This document shows positions 7,970-16,953 of a stretch of 64,000 nt of DNA, piece by piece. This DNA is from Planctomycetota bacterium (GTDB lineage: Bacteria > Planctomycetota > UBA8742 > UBA2392), in NCBI GenBank assembly GCA_016722065.1, contig JADKGX010000001.1, positions 2,647,531 through 2,711,530 of the forward strand, written 5' to 3'. The notes below the pieces were generated by a model that saw only the letters and a list, made by a program, of their open reading frames with translations, was not told the DNA's origin and did no database searches. A program made the position numbers and the translations under genes. Within the stretch, counting starts at the first letter, position 1. Each line of letters opens with the position of its first letter.

Positions 7970-9703
7970 ATGAAAGCAGCGCGCACCAAGCCGCAGACGC
8001 CAAGCATCCACTACACCGTGTCGATGCCTGACCCGACCAGCCACACCTTTCACGTCGACGTGCACGCACACGGTGTTGGTTCCTCGCCGGTTCTGGCGTT
8101 TCCGGTCTGGACGCCCGGCAGTTACAAGCTGCGCGAGTTCGGCAAGAACGTCAGCGGCTTTGCGGTCAAAGGCGGACAACACGAGTTGCTGGACAAACAG
8201 CGCTACGCCGTTGCAGGAGCCAAGGGCGGCGAGTTCCGCGCCAGTTTTCGCGTGTATGCCGACGAGCTTTCCGTGCGCACCCCGCACCTGGACGAAACCC
8301 ACGGGTTCTTTCTGGGCACGAACCTGCTGCCGTTTCTGGAGGGTTCCACGGAGGGTCTGCCCGCAGCCTGTGTTTACGACATCACGATCCAGCCCTGGCG
8401 CAACTGGCAGGTTGCCACCAGCCTGCCATCGGCCGGCAAGAACACCTGGCGCGCGGCGCACTACGACATTCTGGGCGACACGCCCTTTGAAATCGGCACG
8501 CACAAAGTGCGCAGCTTCAAAGTGCGTGGCGTACGCCACGACGTGGCGTTTTATGGCTATGGCAACTTTGACGCCGCCCGCATCGTGGCCGACACCGCAA
8601 AGGTGGTAGGAGCCCAGGCCAAGCTGTTTGGCGGCCTGCCCTATGACCGTTACCTTTTCATCCACCACATTACGCCTGACAGCGGCGGCGGGCTGGAGCA
8701 CTTGAACAGTTGCGTGTGCGGCTGGAACTCCTGGAAGTTCAAGGAAGAAGAAGACTACCAGGCCTTTATCCGGCTGGTCAGCCACGAGTTCTTTCACGCC
8801 TGGAACGTCAAGCGCACGCGGCCGGCCGTGCTGGGGCCGTTCAATTACTCGCGTGAACAATACACGCGCGCGCTGTGGGTCATGGAAGGTCTGACGCAAT
8901 ACTACGAACGCATCTGGTGCGCCCGCGCCGGCGTAACCAAGCCTGAACGCGTGCTGCGAAGTTTCGCCGAAAACATCGAGCGCGAAGACCGCCGCCCCGG
9001 CCGCAAGGTAATGTCGCTGGAGGACGCAAGCTGGCTGGCCTGGACCAAGCTGTATCTGGCCGACGAAGACTACGTCAACACCGGCGTAAGCTACTACTCG
9101 CGAGGTGCGCAGGTGGGGCTGCTGCTGGACGCAAAGATCCGCGCCTTGACCGGCGGCGCCCGTAATCTGGACCACGTCATGAAGCTGGCCTTTCAGCGAT
9201 TTGGCTGGCCCAAGCCCGGGTTTGCGGAGCGCGGCTTTGAAGCCCTGTGCGAAGAAGTGGCCGGGCAAAAACTGACCCGCTTCTGGCGCGATCACGTGCA
9301 GGGTACGCGCGAGCTGAAGTACGACGAATTCCTGGATGTGTACGGGCTGGAGTTTCACCGCGAGAACGACAAGCCCAAGCCCTGGCTTGGCTTGACGCTG
9401 AGTGGAAACCGAGTCTCGGCTGTCTTTGCCGACGGCCCGGGCCGCAAGGCCGGGTTGCAGGCGCGGGACGAAATCATTGCTGTCAACAGCAACCGCACAG
9501 AGGGCAAGGCGCTGGATGACCGCTTGGCCGAATTGCCAACCGGCAAGCCCGCCAGCCTTGCGGTGTTTCGGCGCCAGCGGCTGGTGCAGGCAGAGATCAC
9601 GCCGCAACCGGAGCCGGCCTCGGCGTTGCAACTGCGCCAGGTCAAGAAGCCCACAGCAGCCCAAAAGAGGAACTTCAAAAGCTGGCTGGGCGTGCGTATC
9701 TAG
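7970..9703 (+). CDS. M61 family aminopeptidase with C-terminal PDZ domain
   Basis: This is a zinc metallopeptidase of the glycyl-aminopeptidase family. Residues are counted from ATG 7970, chosen because GGAG lies six bases upstream; a GTG at 7958 is an alternative. After an N-terminal beta-sandwich domain (WTPGSYKLREFGKNV is typical), the zinc site HEFFH is at 272-276 (HEFFHAWNVKR) and the third ligand Glu306 is in WVMEGLTQYYE. A PDZ domain covers roughly 465-550 (FADGPGRKAGLQARDEIIAVN). There is no signal peptide, so it is probably cytoplasmic. Length (577 residues) is normal for M61. It stands alone, with the TPR gene 79 bases downstream. Confidence 0.95.
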   Translation: MKAARTKPQTPSIHYTVSMPDPTSHTFHVDVHAHGVGSSPVLAFPVWTPGSYKLREFGKNVSGFAVKGGQHELLDKQRYAVAGAKGGEFRASFRVYADELSVRTPHLDETHGFFLGTNLLPFLEGSTEGLPAACVYDITIQPWRNWQVATSLPSAGKNTWRAAHYDILGDTPFEIGTHKVRSFKVRGVRHDVAFYGYGNFDAARIVADTAKVVGAQAKLFGGLPYDRYLFIHHITPDSGGGLEHLNSCVCGWNSWKFKEEEDYQAFIRLVSHEFFHAWNVKRTRPAVLGPFNYSREQYTRALWVMEGLTQYYERIWCARAGVTKPERVLRSFAENIEREDRRPGRKVMSLEDASWLAWTKLYLADEDYVNTGVSYYSRGAQVGLLLDAKIRALTGGARNLDHVMKLAFQRFGWPKPGFAERGFEALCEEVAGQKLTRFWRDHVQGTRELKYDEFLDVYGLEFHRENDKPKPWLGLTLSGNRVSAVFADGPGRKAGLQARDEIIAVNSNRTEGKALDDRLAELPTGKPASLAVFRRQRLVQAEITPQPEPASALQLRQVKKPTAAQKRNFKSWLGVRI

Positions 9704-9781
9704 CAGGCCAGTCGATACAGGCACAGTCAGCACGGTGCCTTGCATGGCCACGATTGCTTGACACGGCTGGCCCGACGCGAG

Positions 9782-11071
9782 ATGCGCCGCTATCTTGCCG
9801 CGATGGAAGAGGCCGACTACCTGTTCCGCCATGCGGCGGTGCGCGACGCAGCCTACCACCTGCAATTGCCCAGCGAGCGCGCCCGGCTGCACAAGCACAC
9901 GCTGGAGATTCTTGAAGGCCTGCTGCCCGCGCCCGATTTGAACCAGTACGCCACGGCCCTGGCGGACCATGCCCAACTGGCGCAGGTGGGGGTTACCTGG
10001 CTGGGTGACGCGCTGCCCAGGAAAGAACTGGCCTACCTGCAATCAGCGGCCCAGGCCGCGGTTGCCCGCTATGAAAACCAACTGGCCGCGGCGCTTTTCG
10101 ACCGCCTTGCCACACACCCCGCTGCCAGCGCAGGCCAGCGCATCGATGCCATGATTGAGGGCGGCGTAATCCTGTGGTTTGCCGGCCGCCGCCAGGCCGC
10201 AATTTTGCGCCTGGACGAAGCCGTTACCCGGGCCGCAGATGACCGTCGCCGGCTGGCGTTTGCATTGATTGAGCGCGGCACGCTGTACCGGGATTTGAAC
10301 CAGACCGACCGCGCCGAACACGACCTGACTGCGGCTCTGCAGGCCGCGCAACAGTGCAGCGACGAATCGCTTCAGTTGCGCGCCCTGGGCAACCTGTGCA
10401 CGGTGCGCCAGGCCGGCAAAAACGGTGCCGAAGTCGAAGCCCTGTACGCGCCGGTGCTGGAACTGGCCAGACGCCTGAACAACTCCCGCGCCGTGGGCAT
10501 CAGCCTGGGCCAGATCGCCCAGGGCTGGCTGGATCTTGGCGATTACCGCAAGGCCGAATCGCTGTTGCTGCAGTCGCTGGACCTGCTGCGCGGCGCAGGC
10601 GACCTGATGAACATGGCTGTGATGCTTTCCACCCTGGGCAGCGCGTTCTTGCGCCGCCACGACGGCGACGTGCGCGGGGCGCGCCAGCGCGCGGTCTCGT
10701 ACTTTCGTGAAGCGATTCGCGTCAATCTGGATATCGGCAACCGCCCGCAACAGGCGGAGGCAAAGGCCGGCCTGGCACGCGCCTGCCTGGAACTCGGCCT
10801 GGAACTGGAAGCCGAGACAACGGCACTGGCGGCTGTTTCGGACGGCCGCGAACTTGGCAAGAGCGCCGCGGTTGCGAGCGGGCTGGACATTCTGGGATTG
10901 ATCTGGGCGGGGCGCGGCAACACCCATCAGGCGGAAGTCGACTGGCGGGAATCCCTGGCCCTGTCTGCCCCGGGCAGCAGTGCAGCGCGCCAAACGCGGG
11001 CGCAGCTTGTCACGCTGCTGCGCAAGGCAGGACGTCATCGCGATGCCGAGTTGGTGGAAACCACAGCGTGA
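9782..11071 (+). CDS. TPR protein (resembles helper part of a large ATPase)
   Basis: The N-terminus carries YLFRHAAVRDAAYHLQLPSE, a signature normally found just after the AAA-type NTPase in large signalling ATPases or cyclase-associated proteins. Here nothing precedes it: the M61 peptidase ends at 9703. The rest is helical TPR-like pairs (VARYENQLAAALFDRLA; TDRAEHDLTAALQAAQQC; GDYRKAESLLLQSLDLLR) to a basic C-terminus. About 430 residues. The start is uncertain: ATG 9740, 9782 and 9803 all lack a good ribosome-binding site. It is either a stand-alone adaptor or the remnant of a larger gene. Confidence 0.75.
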   Translation: MRRYLAAMEEADYLFRHAAVRDAAYHLQLPSERARLHKHTLEILEGLLPAPDLNQYATALADHAQLAQVGVTWLGDALPRKELAYLQSAAQAAVARYENQLAAALFDRLATHPAASAGQRIDAMIEGGVILWFAGRRQAAILRLDEAVTRAADDRRRLAFALIERGTLYRDLNQTDRAEHDLTAALQAAQQCSDESLQLRALGNLCTVRQAGKNGAEVEALYAPVLELARRLNNSRAVGISLGQIAQGWLDLGDYRKAESLLLQSLDLLRGAGDLMNMAVMLSTLGSAFLRRHDGDVRGARQRAVSYFREAIRVNLDIGNRPQQAEAKAGLARACLELGLELEAETTALAAVSDGRELGKSAAVASGLDILGLIWAGRGNTHQAEVDWRESLALSAPGSSAARQTRAQLVTLLRKAGRHRDAELVETTA

Positions 11072-11074
11072 AGG

Positions 11075-11896
11075 CTACTTCTTGTTTTCGGCCAGCGTGA
11101 CCCACTTGGGGTCGGAAACGGCCTGTGCCTGCAGCAGGCTGGTTTGCTCGGCCGTGGTGGCAAGCGTCGGGAACATGCGCCAGGCCGTGCGACACTGGCC
11201 GCGCGGGTAATCCGCCGGAAAGCCCTCCACTTCCTGGCGCTGGGTCCAGAACTCGCCCGGCGGCGCCCACAGCCGCATGCTGCCAATGGTGAACGTGCAG
11301 GCACTGATCCAGTGACGTTGCTCCTGTTGCACGCGCAGCAGATAGGCAAACAACTGGGGGTTACCCTGGCGCTGCGGGATCTCGAGTGTGCACAGGCAGG
11401 CTGCGTCAACAAGTTCCCCTTCACGCAGCAGCACGGGCACCACCTGGCCCGGGCCGGTCAGGCGCTCCGATTGCGCAAAGACCAGTCTGCGTCCCGGCGC
11501 CAGGTGTTGCAGCAGCCCGGTTACGCTTTCGCCGGCTGCAAACAGGCGCGCGTTTTTCATGAAGTGAACTTCTTCGGCGTAGACGCGCGCAATGCTTACA
11601 CTCAAACCGTCTATGACGAGGTCGGGTTCTGTTTCGTGCATGGGTGGTTTCTCAGATACGCCCAGGTACTGGTCGCCAAGCCACACCTTGGCGCCTTCGG
11701 GCGCTGCGATCACGAAGCTCTTGGCGAACCGATGGTCCAGCACCCGCACAAACATGGCGTCGCGCAGGTCGCCCCAGGCTGCCATCACAATGCAGAACAC
11801 CAGTGAAAACACCAGCAGCCCGGCAAATCCCGTGCGCACAACGCGCAGCGCGGGCGGGATTGGCTTTTCTGCGGGCGTTACGACGGGTTCGGCCAT
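11075..11896 (-). CDS. Membrane-anchored protein of unknown function
   Basis: The 273-residue product has a short cytoplasmic N-terminus, one strong membrane helix (about residues 24-44, FAGLLVFSLVFCIVMAAWG) and a large soluble domain on the far side. A PEGA-like strand pair (EGAKVWLGDQYLG) follows the helix. It contains three or four Cys (ACLCTLEI, ACTF, GQCRTAW) that could form disulfides. The ends of this gene and the TPR gene are four bases apart, convergent. It lies downstream of the di-heme lipoprotein, 32 bases away on the same strand, so the two are probably co-transcribed. Confidence 0.8.
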   Translation of the reverse strand: MAEPVVTPAEKPIPPALRVVRTGFAGLLVFSLVFCIVMAAWGDLRDAMFVRVLDHRFAKSFVIAAPEGAKVWLGDQYLGVSEKPPMHETEPDLVIDGLSVSIARVYAEEVHFMKNARLFAAGESVTGLLQHLAPGRRLVFAQSERLTGPGQVVPVLLREGELVDAACLCTLEIPQRQGNPQLFAYLLRVQQEQRHWISACTFTIGSMRLWAPPGEFWTQRQEVEGFPADYPRGQCRTAWRMFPTLATTAEQTSLLQAQAVSDPKWVTLAENKK

Positions 11897-11928
11897 GGCG
11901 GCAGGCTAGCAGCCACGGCCCGGTGGGG

Positions 11929-12780
11929 CTACTTGGTAGGGCCGTCCCAGGGCATCGGGTTGTGCACCGGGCGCTCCGGCCCTGCAAAGGCGGAGTGACA
12001 GGTGCGGCAGGCGGCCGTCATGTTGGTGTAGGCCTCTGATAGCCCCTGCTTGCGTTCGGCCCGTGCCAGTTCGACCAGCGCGTCGGCATTTTGCTGTACT
12101 GTGCGCCACAACTCGGCACGGGTTTTGGCCATGCCGGAAATCTGTTCCACCTGGCGCAACGCTTCAGGTTTGTTCCAGGCCTTGAGTGCAGTTTCCGCGG
12201 CCTGGAACTGCTTCCACATGGATTGCATCACGACCCGGTTGGGAATCTCGGGCGGCGGTTCTTTGTCGGTTTCCATTTCCATGCCCAGCTTGATCTGGTT
12301 GGCTTTCCAGGCATCAATCGTGTGCAGAGTGACGTGCAGATATGCTGGCGACCAGGTGGCCATGTGGCAGCCGTCGCAGCTCAGGCCCAGTTCGCGCATT
12401 TCTTCCGTGGCACCGGGGCGGTCGTCGTCTTCCATGGCCATTTGCAGCATCTGGGCGTGGTCAGCAATTCCCTTCCAGAAGCCGTGCATCAGCCCGGCAC
12501 GCCGCGAGATATCGGCCGCCGAGGCATAGATCTCATTGAAGGTCGGGCGCGCGTCGCCGCGACCGGCGCTGACAAGCCGGTTGGCATCCAGCCACAAGTG
12601 GCGCATGTGGGCCTTGAACTGCGAGCGATAGGGCCACAGGTTGTCACTTTGGTCGTCCCAGCTTGGGGGCTTTGCGACTGGTGCCACGGGTTCGTTGTTG
12701 GATTCGCTGTGCCCGGTGCAACTTGCCACTGCGCAGGTCACAGCGGACAGCAACAGTAGCCCACAAATCAGCCTGGACAT
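11929..12780 (-). CDS. Di-heme c-type cytochrome lipoprotein
   Basis: ATG 12780 has GGAG nine bases upstream. A lipoprotein signal ends AVASC (Cys21), so the protein is lipid-anchored outside the cytoplasmic membrane. Two CXXCH heme c motifs are present: CDGCH at 135-139 and CRTCH at 258-262. The intervening regions are helical, each heme motif ending a helical segment, as in cytochrome c'/c556-like four-helix bundles, and Met or His residues could serve as distal ligands. The 283-residue size is consistent with two fused mono-heme units. The likely role is extracytoplasmic electron transfer; the partner is unknown. Confidence 0.85.
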   Translation of the reverse strand: MSRLICGLLLLSAVTCAVASCTGHSESNNEPVAPVAKPPSWDDQSDNLWPYRSQFKAHMRHLWLDANRLVSAGRGDARPTFNEIYASAADISRRAGLMHGFWKGIADHAQMLQMAMEDDDRPGATEEMRELGLSCDGCHMATWSPAYLHVTLHTIDAWKANQIKLGMEMETDKEPPPEIPNRVVMQSMWKQFQAAETALKAWNKPEALRQVEQISGMAKTRAELWRTVQQNADALVELARAERKQGLSEAYTNMTAACRTCHSAFAGPERPVHNPMPWDGPTK

Positions 12781-12790
12781 TCGTTCTCCG

Positions 12791-12816
12791 TACAACACGG
12801 CGATACAACACGGCGA
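12791..12816. repeat. Perfect tandem duplication of a 13-mer
   Basis: TACAACACGGCGA occurs twice head to tail (12791-12803, 12804-12816), just upstream of the cytochrome gene's start. It may influence its promoter or be a replication slip. Confidence 0.7.
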
Positions 12817-12819
12817 CGC

Positions 12820-12848
12820 AAAACGGGGACAGGGCAACCCCGTCCCCG
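12820..12848 (-). terminator. Terminator after thioredoxin-fold gene
   Basis: A 7-bp GC-rich stem (12824-12830 with 12842-12848), read on the minus strand, is followed by a TTTT run, 22 bases after the stop at 12871. Confidence 0.7.
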
Positions 12849-12870
12849 CGTTGAGTTCTATCTGGTTTCA

Positions 12871-13689
12871 CTAACCCTGCGCGCCGGCTTTCTTGACCGC
12901 CTGGGCGATTTCAGCTTCCACGTCGGTGCCTGCAAACACTTTGTTCAAATCGGCCAGCTTGGACCTGTCGGTTCCGGCTTCGGCCAGTTGCTTGCGGCCT
13001 GCGGCCAGGATCTCCGCGTACAGCTTGCTCGCTGCTTCGGCCTCGGCGTAGCCGACAAGGTCTTTCTTGAACACCTTGTGCAGTGTTGCAATCGCTTCGG
13101 CCACGTTGCCGTCGTCGCGCGCCTTGGCGGCGGTTTCGGTCAAATCCTTGACGGCCAGCCGCACTTCCCGGAAGTGCTTGCCGGTGGTCTTTACGACCTC
13201 GGCCAGTTCCTTGGCTGTGGTGCGCCGGTACTCGTTGCCGAACTTGTCGGTCACGACAAACAGGTCGGCTTCCTTTACACCGTAGGCCGACCACAAATCG
13301 GCCGCGGCAAGGCGGCTTTGGGGCACGCGGGTCTGTGTGAAGACAGTGGATTCTTCGGGCTGCGTCACGCGAACGCCGATCACGGCTTCGGCCTTGGCCA
13401 GCTCGCCAAGGTCAGTTTCGCCCAGCCACTCGCTGGTGCGCAAGCGGTTGCCAAAATAAAGCACCACGACCTGTGACTTCTCGCGGGCCTGTTTGAAAGT
13501 CTCTTCTGTCGGATCTTGCCAGCTGATGGTGACGACCTCGTCACGTTGTTGCTGGCCTCACGTACTGGCCGAACCGGCCGTGTCTCCTGTGCGTCAGGAT
13601 CCTCAACCGTAGGCTGTGCGGGGCAGCATCGTCTGAATGCCGATGGCGGCAACCAGAGCTGCACCCAGAATCAGGGCCTTGCGTTTCAT
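12871..13689 (-). pseudogene. Secreted thioredoxin-fold protein, interrupted by two compensating frameshifts
   Basis: A strong ribosome-binding site (AGGAG) and ATG at 13689 open a classic signal peptide (MKRKALILGAALVAAIGIQ). That frame soon hits TGA. Removing one C from the CCCC run near 13616-13619 restores a reading through a Pro-rich linker (TVEDPDAQETRPVRP). A second single-base loss near 13530 then rejoins the frame that runs to 12871 (VVTISWQDPTEETFKQAR). The body has a thioredoxin-like first strand (VVVLYFGN) but no CXXC, then SAYGVKEADLFVVTDKFGNEY, and a helical C-terminal domain. Either two assembly errors or a recent pseudogene; the compensating pattern favours errors. The intact frame alone spans 12871-13467. 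Confidence 0.7.
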
Positions 13690-13757
13690 GCTGTTCTCCT
13701 GTCCGCACCTGCTTTGCTGGCAGAGAATATAACGAAAAACGCGGGCAGGTGTTCGAA

Positions 13758-14819
13758 CTAAATCCCCAGCCAGCGCCGCACGTGCGCGGGTGCCAGCTGC
13801 AGTTTCTGCGGGTCATCCGGTGGCAGTGGCACCGAACTTTTGGTCGACCAGAACAGCAACGGGCCGGCCAGTGTGCGGGCAAGGTCGGCCAGCGCAGCGC
13901 CAGACTTGCCTGCATAGGTTGTGTCCAGCGGGGGCCCGCCTTTGTCGGCAAACACTTGCGCGATTTCCAGGCCGCCGCGCGTTGGCTTGCCATAGCCCTT
14001 TCCCAGATAGCGCCCGTGCATGGCAAGGCGCGGCAGACCGGCCGGGTCCAGCGTCGGCCCACCCCGTTGCGCAATGGCCAGCAGCGTTCGGCGCGCCAGA
14101 CCCACCACGCGAAACCGCGCCGTGACCGGCCAGGGTGTCACGCGCACACTGTGAATCACCGGCAAATCACCGGGCCACAGGCCAATGTGACTGGCCAGGC
14201 ACAAGCCCGCCATCAGGCCTGCGGTAGTGCAGGTGCTGCCCACGGCCAGCACAATGTGGGCTGGTGCCGGCATCAAGCCGGACTTCACCTGCTGGGCGAG
14301 TTCCAACGCTGCGCTGGCGTGCCCAAAGGCCCCCAGGGGCACGGCGCCGCCTGGCGGCATGACGTAGCTGCCGCCAGCCAGCTTCAAGCGCAGAATGTGA
14401 AACGGAAACGTAGCAATCGTGCGCAGTGCAAGTACGCCATCGGCGTGGCTCAAACTTGCGCGCAGATTATCGGTGGCGGTTGCGGTGGCCGGTTGCGGAA
14501 ACAGCAGCGCACGGACTTCGAGCCCCGCACGACGGCCATGCAACACAGCCGCCAGCGCGTGGTTGCTGCCGTAGGCGCCCAGACCCCAAAGGCGCGTAAA
14601 TCCCTGGGCCTTCATGTTGGCCAGCAGGAACTCCAGTGTGCGTACTTTGTTGCCGCCGTAAATCGGGCTGCTTTGGTCCTCACGCTTGACCCAGGCCGCA
14701 CCCAGAAAGGGCAGCGGCTGTACCGGCGTGGGGTATTGGCCCAGGCAAAGGTGGGGGGCAGAAAAGCCCGGAACCAGTGCCAGCAGCGGGTTGGTCAAGG
14801 GTGGTTGCGGCGCGTTCAT
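13758..14819 (-). CDS. PLP-dependent enzyme, ACC deaminase / D-cysteine desulfhydrase family
   Basis: The 353-residue fold-type II pyridoxal-phosphate enzyme has the family's KREDQSSPIYGGNKVRTLE stretch near the N-terminus, whose GGNK lysine should carry the cofactor, plus GAYGSNHALAA (substrate carboxylate loop) and VAVGSTCTTAGL-like glycine-rich phosphate cup (AVGSTCTTAGLMAG). Residues after that are more divergent than in true ACC deaminases, so the substrate (D-cysteine, other D-amino acid or ACC) cannot be told. ATG 14819 overlaps the upstream gene's TGA (ATGA), giving translational coupling with a small membrane protein. Confidence 0.85.
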   Translation of the reverse strand: MNAPQPPLTNPLLALVPGFSAPHLCLGQYPTPVQPLPFLGAAWVKREDQSSPIYGGNKVRTLEFLLANMKAQGFTRLWGLGAYGSNHALAAVLHGRRAGLEVRALLFPQPATATATDNLRASLSHADGVLALRTIATFPFHILRLKLAGGSYVMPPGGAVPLGAFGHASAALELAQQVKSGLMPAPAHIVLAVGSTCTTAGLMAGLCLASHIGLWPGDLPVIHSVRVTPWPVTARFRVVGLARRTLLAIAQRGGPTLDPAGLPRLAMHGRYLGKGYGKPTRGGLEIAQVFADKGGPPLDTTYAGKSGAALADLARTLAGPLLFWSTKSSVPLPPDDPQKLQLAPAHVRRWLGI

Positions 14820-15175
14820 CAGGCTGGCAGCCGCGCAATCAGCCATACCAGCCCGAAACACAAGAACGGCACAGAGGCCAAGGACAGCATCAGGCTGTTG
14901 GACGGAAAGGATTCCCCAAAGCGCTGCGCACCTCTCGGCGCCGGGCCGAAATCCATAACCAGCACGCGGCGCGGGGCCGGTGTCGTGCGAGTGGCAGCCG
15001 ACGAATAGCCCAGGTTCAGTTCTGGTGGTGCAAGCCAGCGTTCTTCTGCCTCGGCCTGGACAGGTGCATCCAGCGGCCCGCCTGCGGGCTCCAGCAGCAA
15101 TACTTCAACCTCATAGCCGTGCAGCGTGGCAAGGTCGGAAGAATCAACGGGCAAGTCGGTAAAGATGGTGGTCAT
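14819..15175 (-). CDS. Small tail-anchored protein
   Basis: The 118-residue product begins MTTIFTDLPVDSSDLAT and is acidic and Pro-rich for its first 90 residues. A C-terminal hydrophobic helix (SLASVPFLCFGLVWLIARL) would anchor it in the membrane with the N-terminus in the cytoplasm. A GAGG sequence lies about 9 bases before ATG 15175. Its stop overlaps the start of the PLP enzyme. No family is recognised. Confidence 0.65.
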   Translation of the reverse strand: MTTIFTDLPVDSSDLATLHGYEVEVLLLEPAGGPLDAPVQAEAEERWLAPPELNLGYSSAATRTTPAPRRVLVMDFGPAPRGAQRFGESFPSNSLMLSLASVPFLCFGLVWLIARLPA

Positions 15176-15255
15176 CGCTGGCCTCAGGCCCATTGTCCCA
15201 GTTTGCGCGGCCCGCACACAACAGAAAAGAAACAGCAATGGCCGATCCGCAAAGT

Positions 15256-16155
15256 CTAAGTGGCCGGCGCAGGGCGCGGACGCACCACGCGGGTGATCTT
15301 GAGCCCTTCGCGCAGCAATTCAATGCTCAACTCACTGCCCTGGCCCAGCACCATCACGCGCGACAGGTCATCCACAGTGCGCAAGCCCGCGCCGTTTGCG
15401 GAAAGCAGCACGTCGCCCTCACGAATGTCGGCCATGCGGGCCGGGCCGTCTTGCTGGGTGCGAAACACCCGTACCGCGCGGGTGGTGTTGAACTCGGCAC
15501 GTTGTTCATGCGGCAATTCAATGCCTGCGGCAAACACGCCCAGCACGGGCCGGACGACGCCGCCGTCACGAATCAGAATCGCCGCCACCCAGCTTGCGGT
15601 CTGCGCGGGCACGGCAAAACCAATGCCCTGGGCGAACGGAATGATTGCCGTGTTCACGCCAATCACTTCGCCGGCCATGTTGACCAGCGGGCCGCCGCTG
15701 TTGCCGGGGTTGATGGCGGCGTCCGTCTGGATCAGGCCTTCAAACAACTGCTGCTGGCCTTGCAGGGTGCGGTCAATGGCGCTGACCACACCCAGCGCCA
15801 CGGAACGCTGAAAGCCCAGCGGGTTGCCAATGGCCAGCGCAAGTTGCCCGACGCGAACCGAATCGGCCGATGCCAGTGGCAGTGTTGCCAGGCCGCGGCG
15901 CGGCACGCGCACCACGGCAAGGTCTGATCGTTCATCGCGGCCAGCGACTTCGCCCTTGTGCTGGCTGCCGTCCTCAAAGCTGATGCGCACTTCTTTGGCG
16001 CCATCGACTACGTGGGCGTTGGTCAGCACATAGCCATCCTGGGCCAGCACAAAGCCAGAGCCATGGCCCCGACCGTGCTCCACACTGACCACAGCGGGCG
16101 CTGTAGCAGCCACCAGGTTTTCCAGATCACGCGAAAGCGCCGACAGACCGGACAT
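15256..16155 (-). CDS. HtrA/DegP-type serine protease with PDZ domain, no signal peptide
   Basis: A chymotrypsin-fold protease with the full triad, counted from ATG 16155 (AGGAG nine bases upstream): His48 in NAHVV, Asp78 in RSDLAVVRV and Ser153 in GNSGGP. A single PDZ domain follows (REGDVLLSANGAGL, VDDLSRVM). No signal peptide or N-terminal helix is present, so unlike DegP it is predicted to be cytoplasmic unless exported otherwise. The 299-residue length is short for the family because only one PDZ is present and the N-terminal extension is missing. It follows the PlsC-like gene by 57 bases on the same strand. Confidence 0.93.
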   Translation of the reverse strand: MSGLSALSRDLENLVAATAPAVVSVEHGRGHGSGFVLAQDGYVLTNAHVVDGAKEVRISFEDGSQHKGEVAGRDERSDLAVVRVPRRGLATLPLASADSVRVGQLALAIGNPLGFQRSVALGVVSAIDRTLQGQQQLFEGLIQTDAAINPGNSGGPLVNMAGEVIGVNTAIIPFAQGIGFAVPAQTASWVAAILIRDGGVVRPVLGVFAAGIELPHEQRAEFNTTRAVRVFRTQQDGPARMADIREGDVLLSANGAGLRTVDDLSRVMVLGQGSELSIELLREGLKITRVVRPRPAPAT

Positions 16156-16212
16156 TGCGGGCTCCTGCAAAAGACTTGCAAAAGCCCAAACGCCGGCAAT
16201 TGGCAGTCTATT

Positions 16213-16953
16213 TCAAGGTGCTTCGGCAAGGGACTGCACGGCCTGTTGGGTGGTTTGCGCCACCTGGTCCCAGCCTGGGCGGTCATTGCTGGTTTGCGCA
16301 AAGTGCAGCGGTTGGCCTACGTGCAACTTGATCTTGCGCCAGCGGGGTATGCGTGCGCCGGGCGGTGCGGCCTCAAAGGCGCCAGCAATGTGGCACGGAA
16401 TCACGGGCACATCGGCGCCGGCCACCAGCATGCCAAGGCCGGGTTTGAAGCGGTCCATGGTTCCGTCGCGCGAACGCTTGCCTTCCGGGAACAGCACAAA
16501 ACCTGCCGGTTCCGAAAGCAGCCGCTGGCGCAGATCGGCCAGTGCGTGGCTGCAGTTTCGCTTGCGCCAGATGGGCAGCGCGTTGAGACACAACGAAGCA
16601 AACAGGCTGACGCCCGGGCGTTCAAAGAACACGTCGCCCGCAGCCACCGGAAAAATGTGGTCGCGAAGCCGCACCGGAAGCCGCGCCGCCAGCACCAGCA
16701 CATCCAGGTGGCTTGCATGGTTGGCAACGATCACAAAGGGAAGCTTGCGCGGCAGGTTTTCGGCGCCGCTGATCTGCAAGCGGTGCGCCAGGCGTAAGTA
16801 CAGCCGCACCCAGGCCCACCACAGCTGGTGCAGCAGCGTGGCAACCAGGCCGGATTCGCGTTGCAGGCTGCGCGCGCGGTCTTGCGGTGGCACGCCCAGA
16901 TCACGCGAGGGCTGATACTGCCACGAAGGCGGGTTAGGCGATTCGGCGCTCAT
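16213..16953 (-). CDS. 1-acylglycerol-3-phosphate acyltransferase-like (PlsC family)
   Basis: A lysophospholipid acyltransferase with the HX4D catalytic motif (NHASHLD, His79/Asp84) and the glycerophosphate-binding FPEGKRSRDG around 155. A further conserved block (PVIPCHIAGAFEA) lies near 190. It should transfer an acyl chain in membrane-lipid synthesis at the inner membrane. ATG 16953 overlaps the CdsA-like stop (ATGA), and it is third in an operon of CDP-alcohol transferase, CdsA-like and PlsC-like genes. About 246 residues, within the family range. A Trp-rich amphipathic region (LLHQLWWAWVRLYLRL) near residue 45 may bind the membrane. Confidence 0.9.
   Translation of the reverse strand: MSAESPNPPSWQYQPSRDLGVPPQDRARSLQRESGLVATLLHQLWWAWVRLYLRLAHRLQISGAENLPRKLPFVIVANHASHLDVLVLAARLPVRLRDHIFPVAAGDVFFERPGVSLFASLCLNALPIWRKRNCSHALADLRQRLLSEPAGFVLFPEGKRSRDGTMDRFKPGLGMLVAGADVPVIPCHIAGAFEAAPPGARIPRWRKIKLHVGQPLHFAQTSNDRPGWDQVAQTTQQAVQSLAEAP

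Noticed and set aside
13540..13640. TGA recoding (selenocysteine) in the thioredoxin-fold gene.
   Set aside because: There are three TGA codons in ~60 bases, no Cys/Sec context in the family, and two single-base indels explain the gap fully. TGA works as a stop elsewhere in the window.
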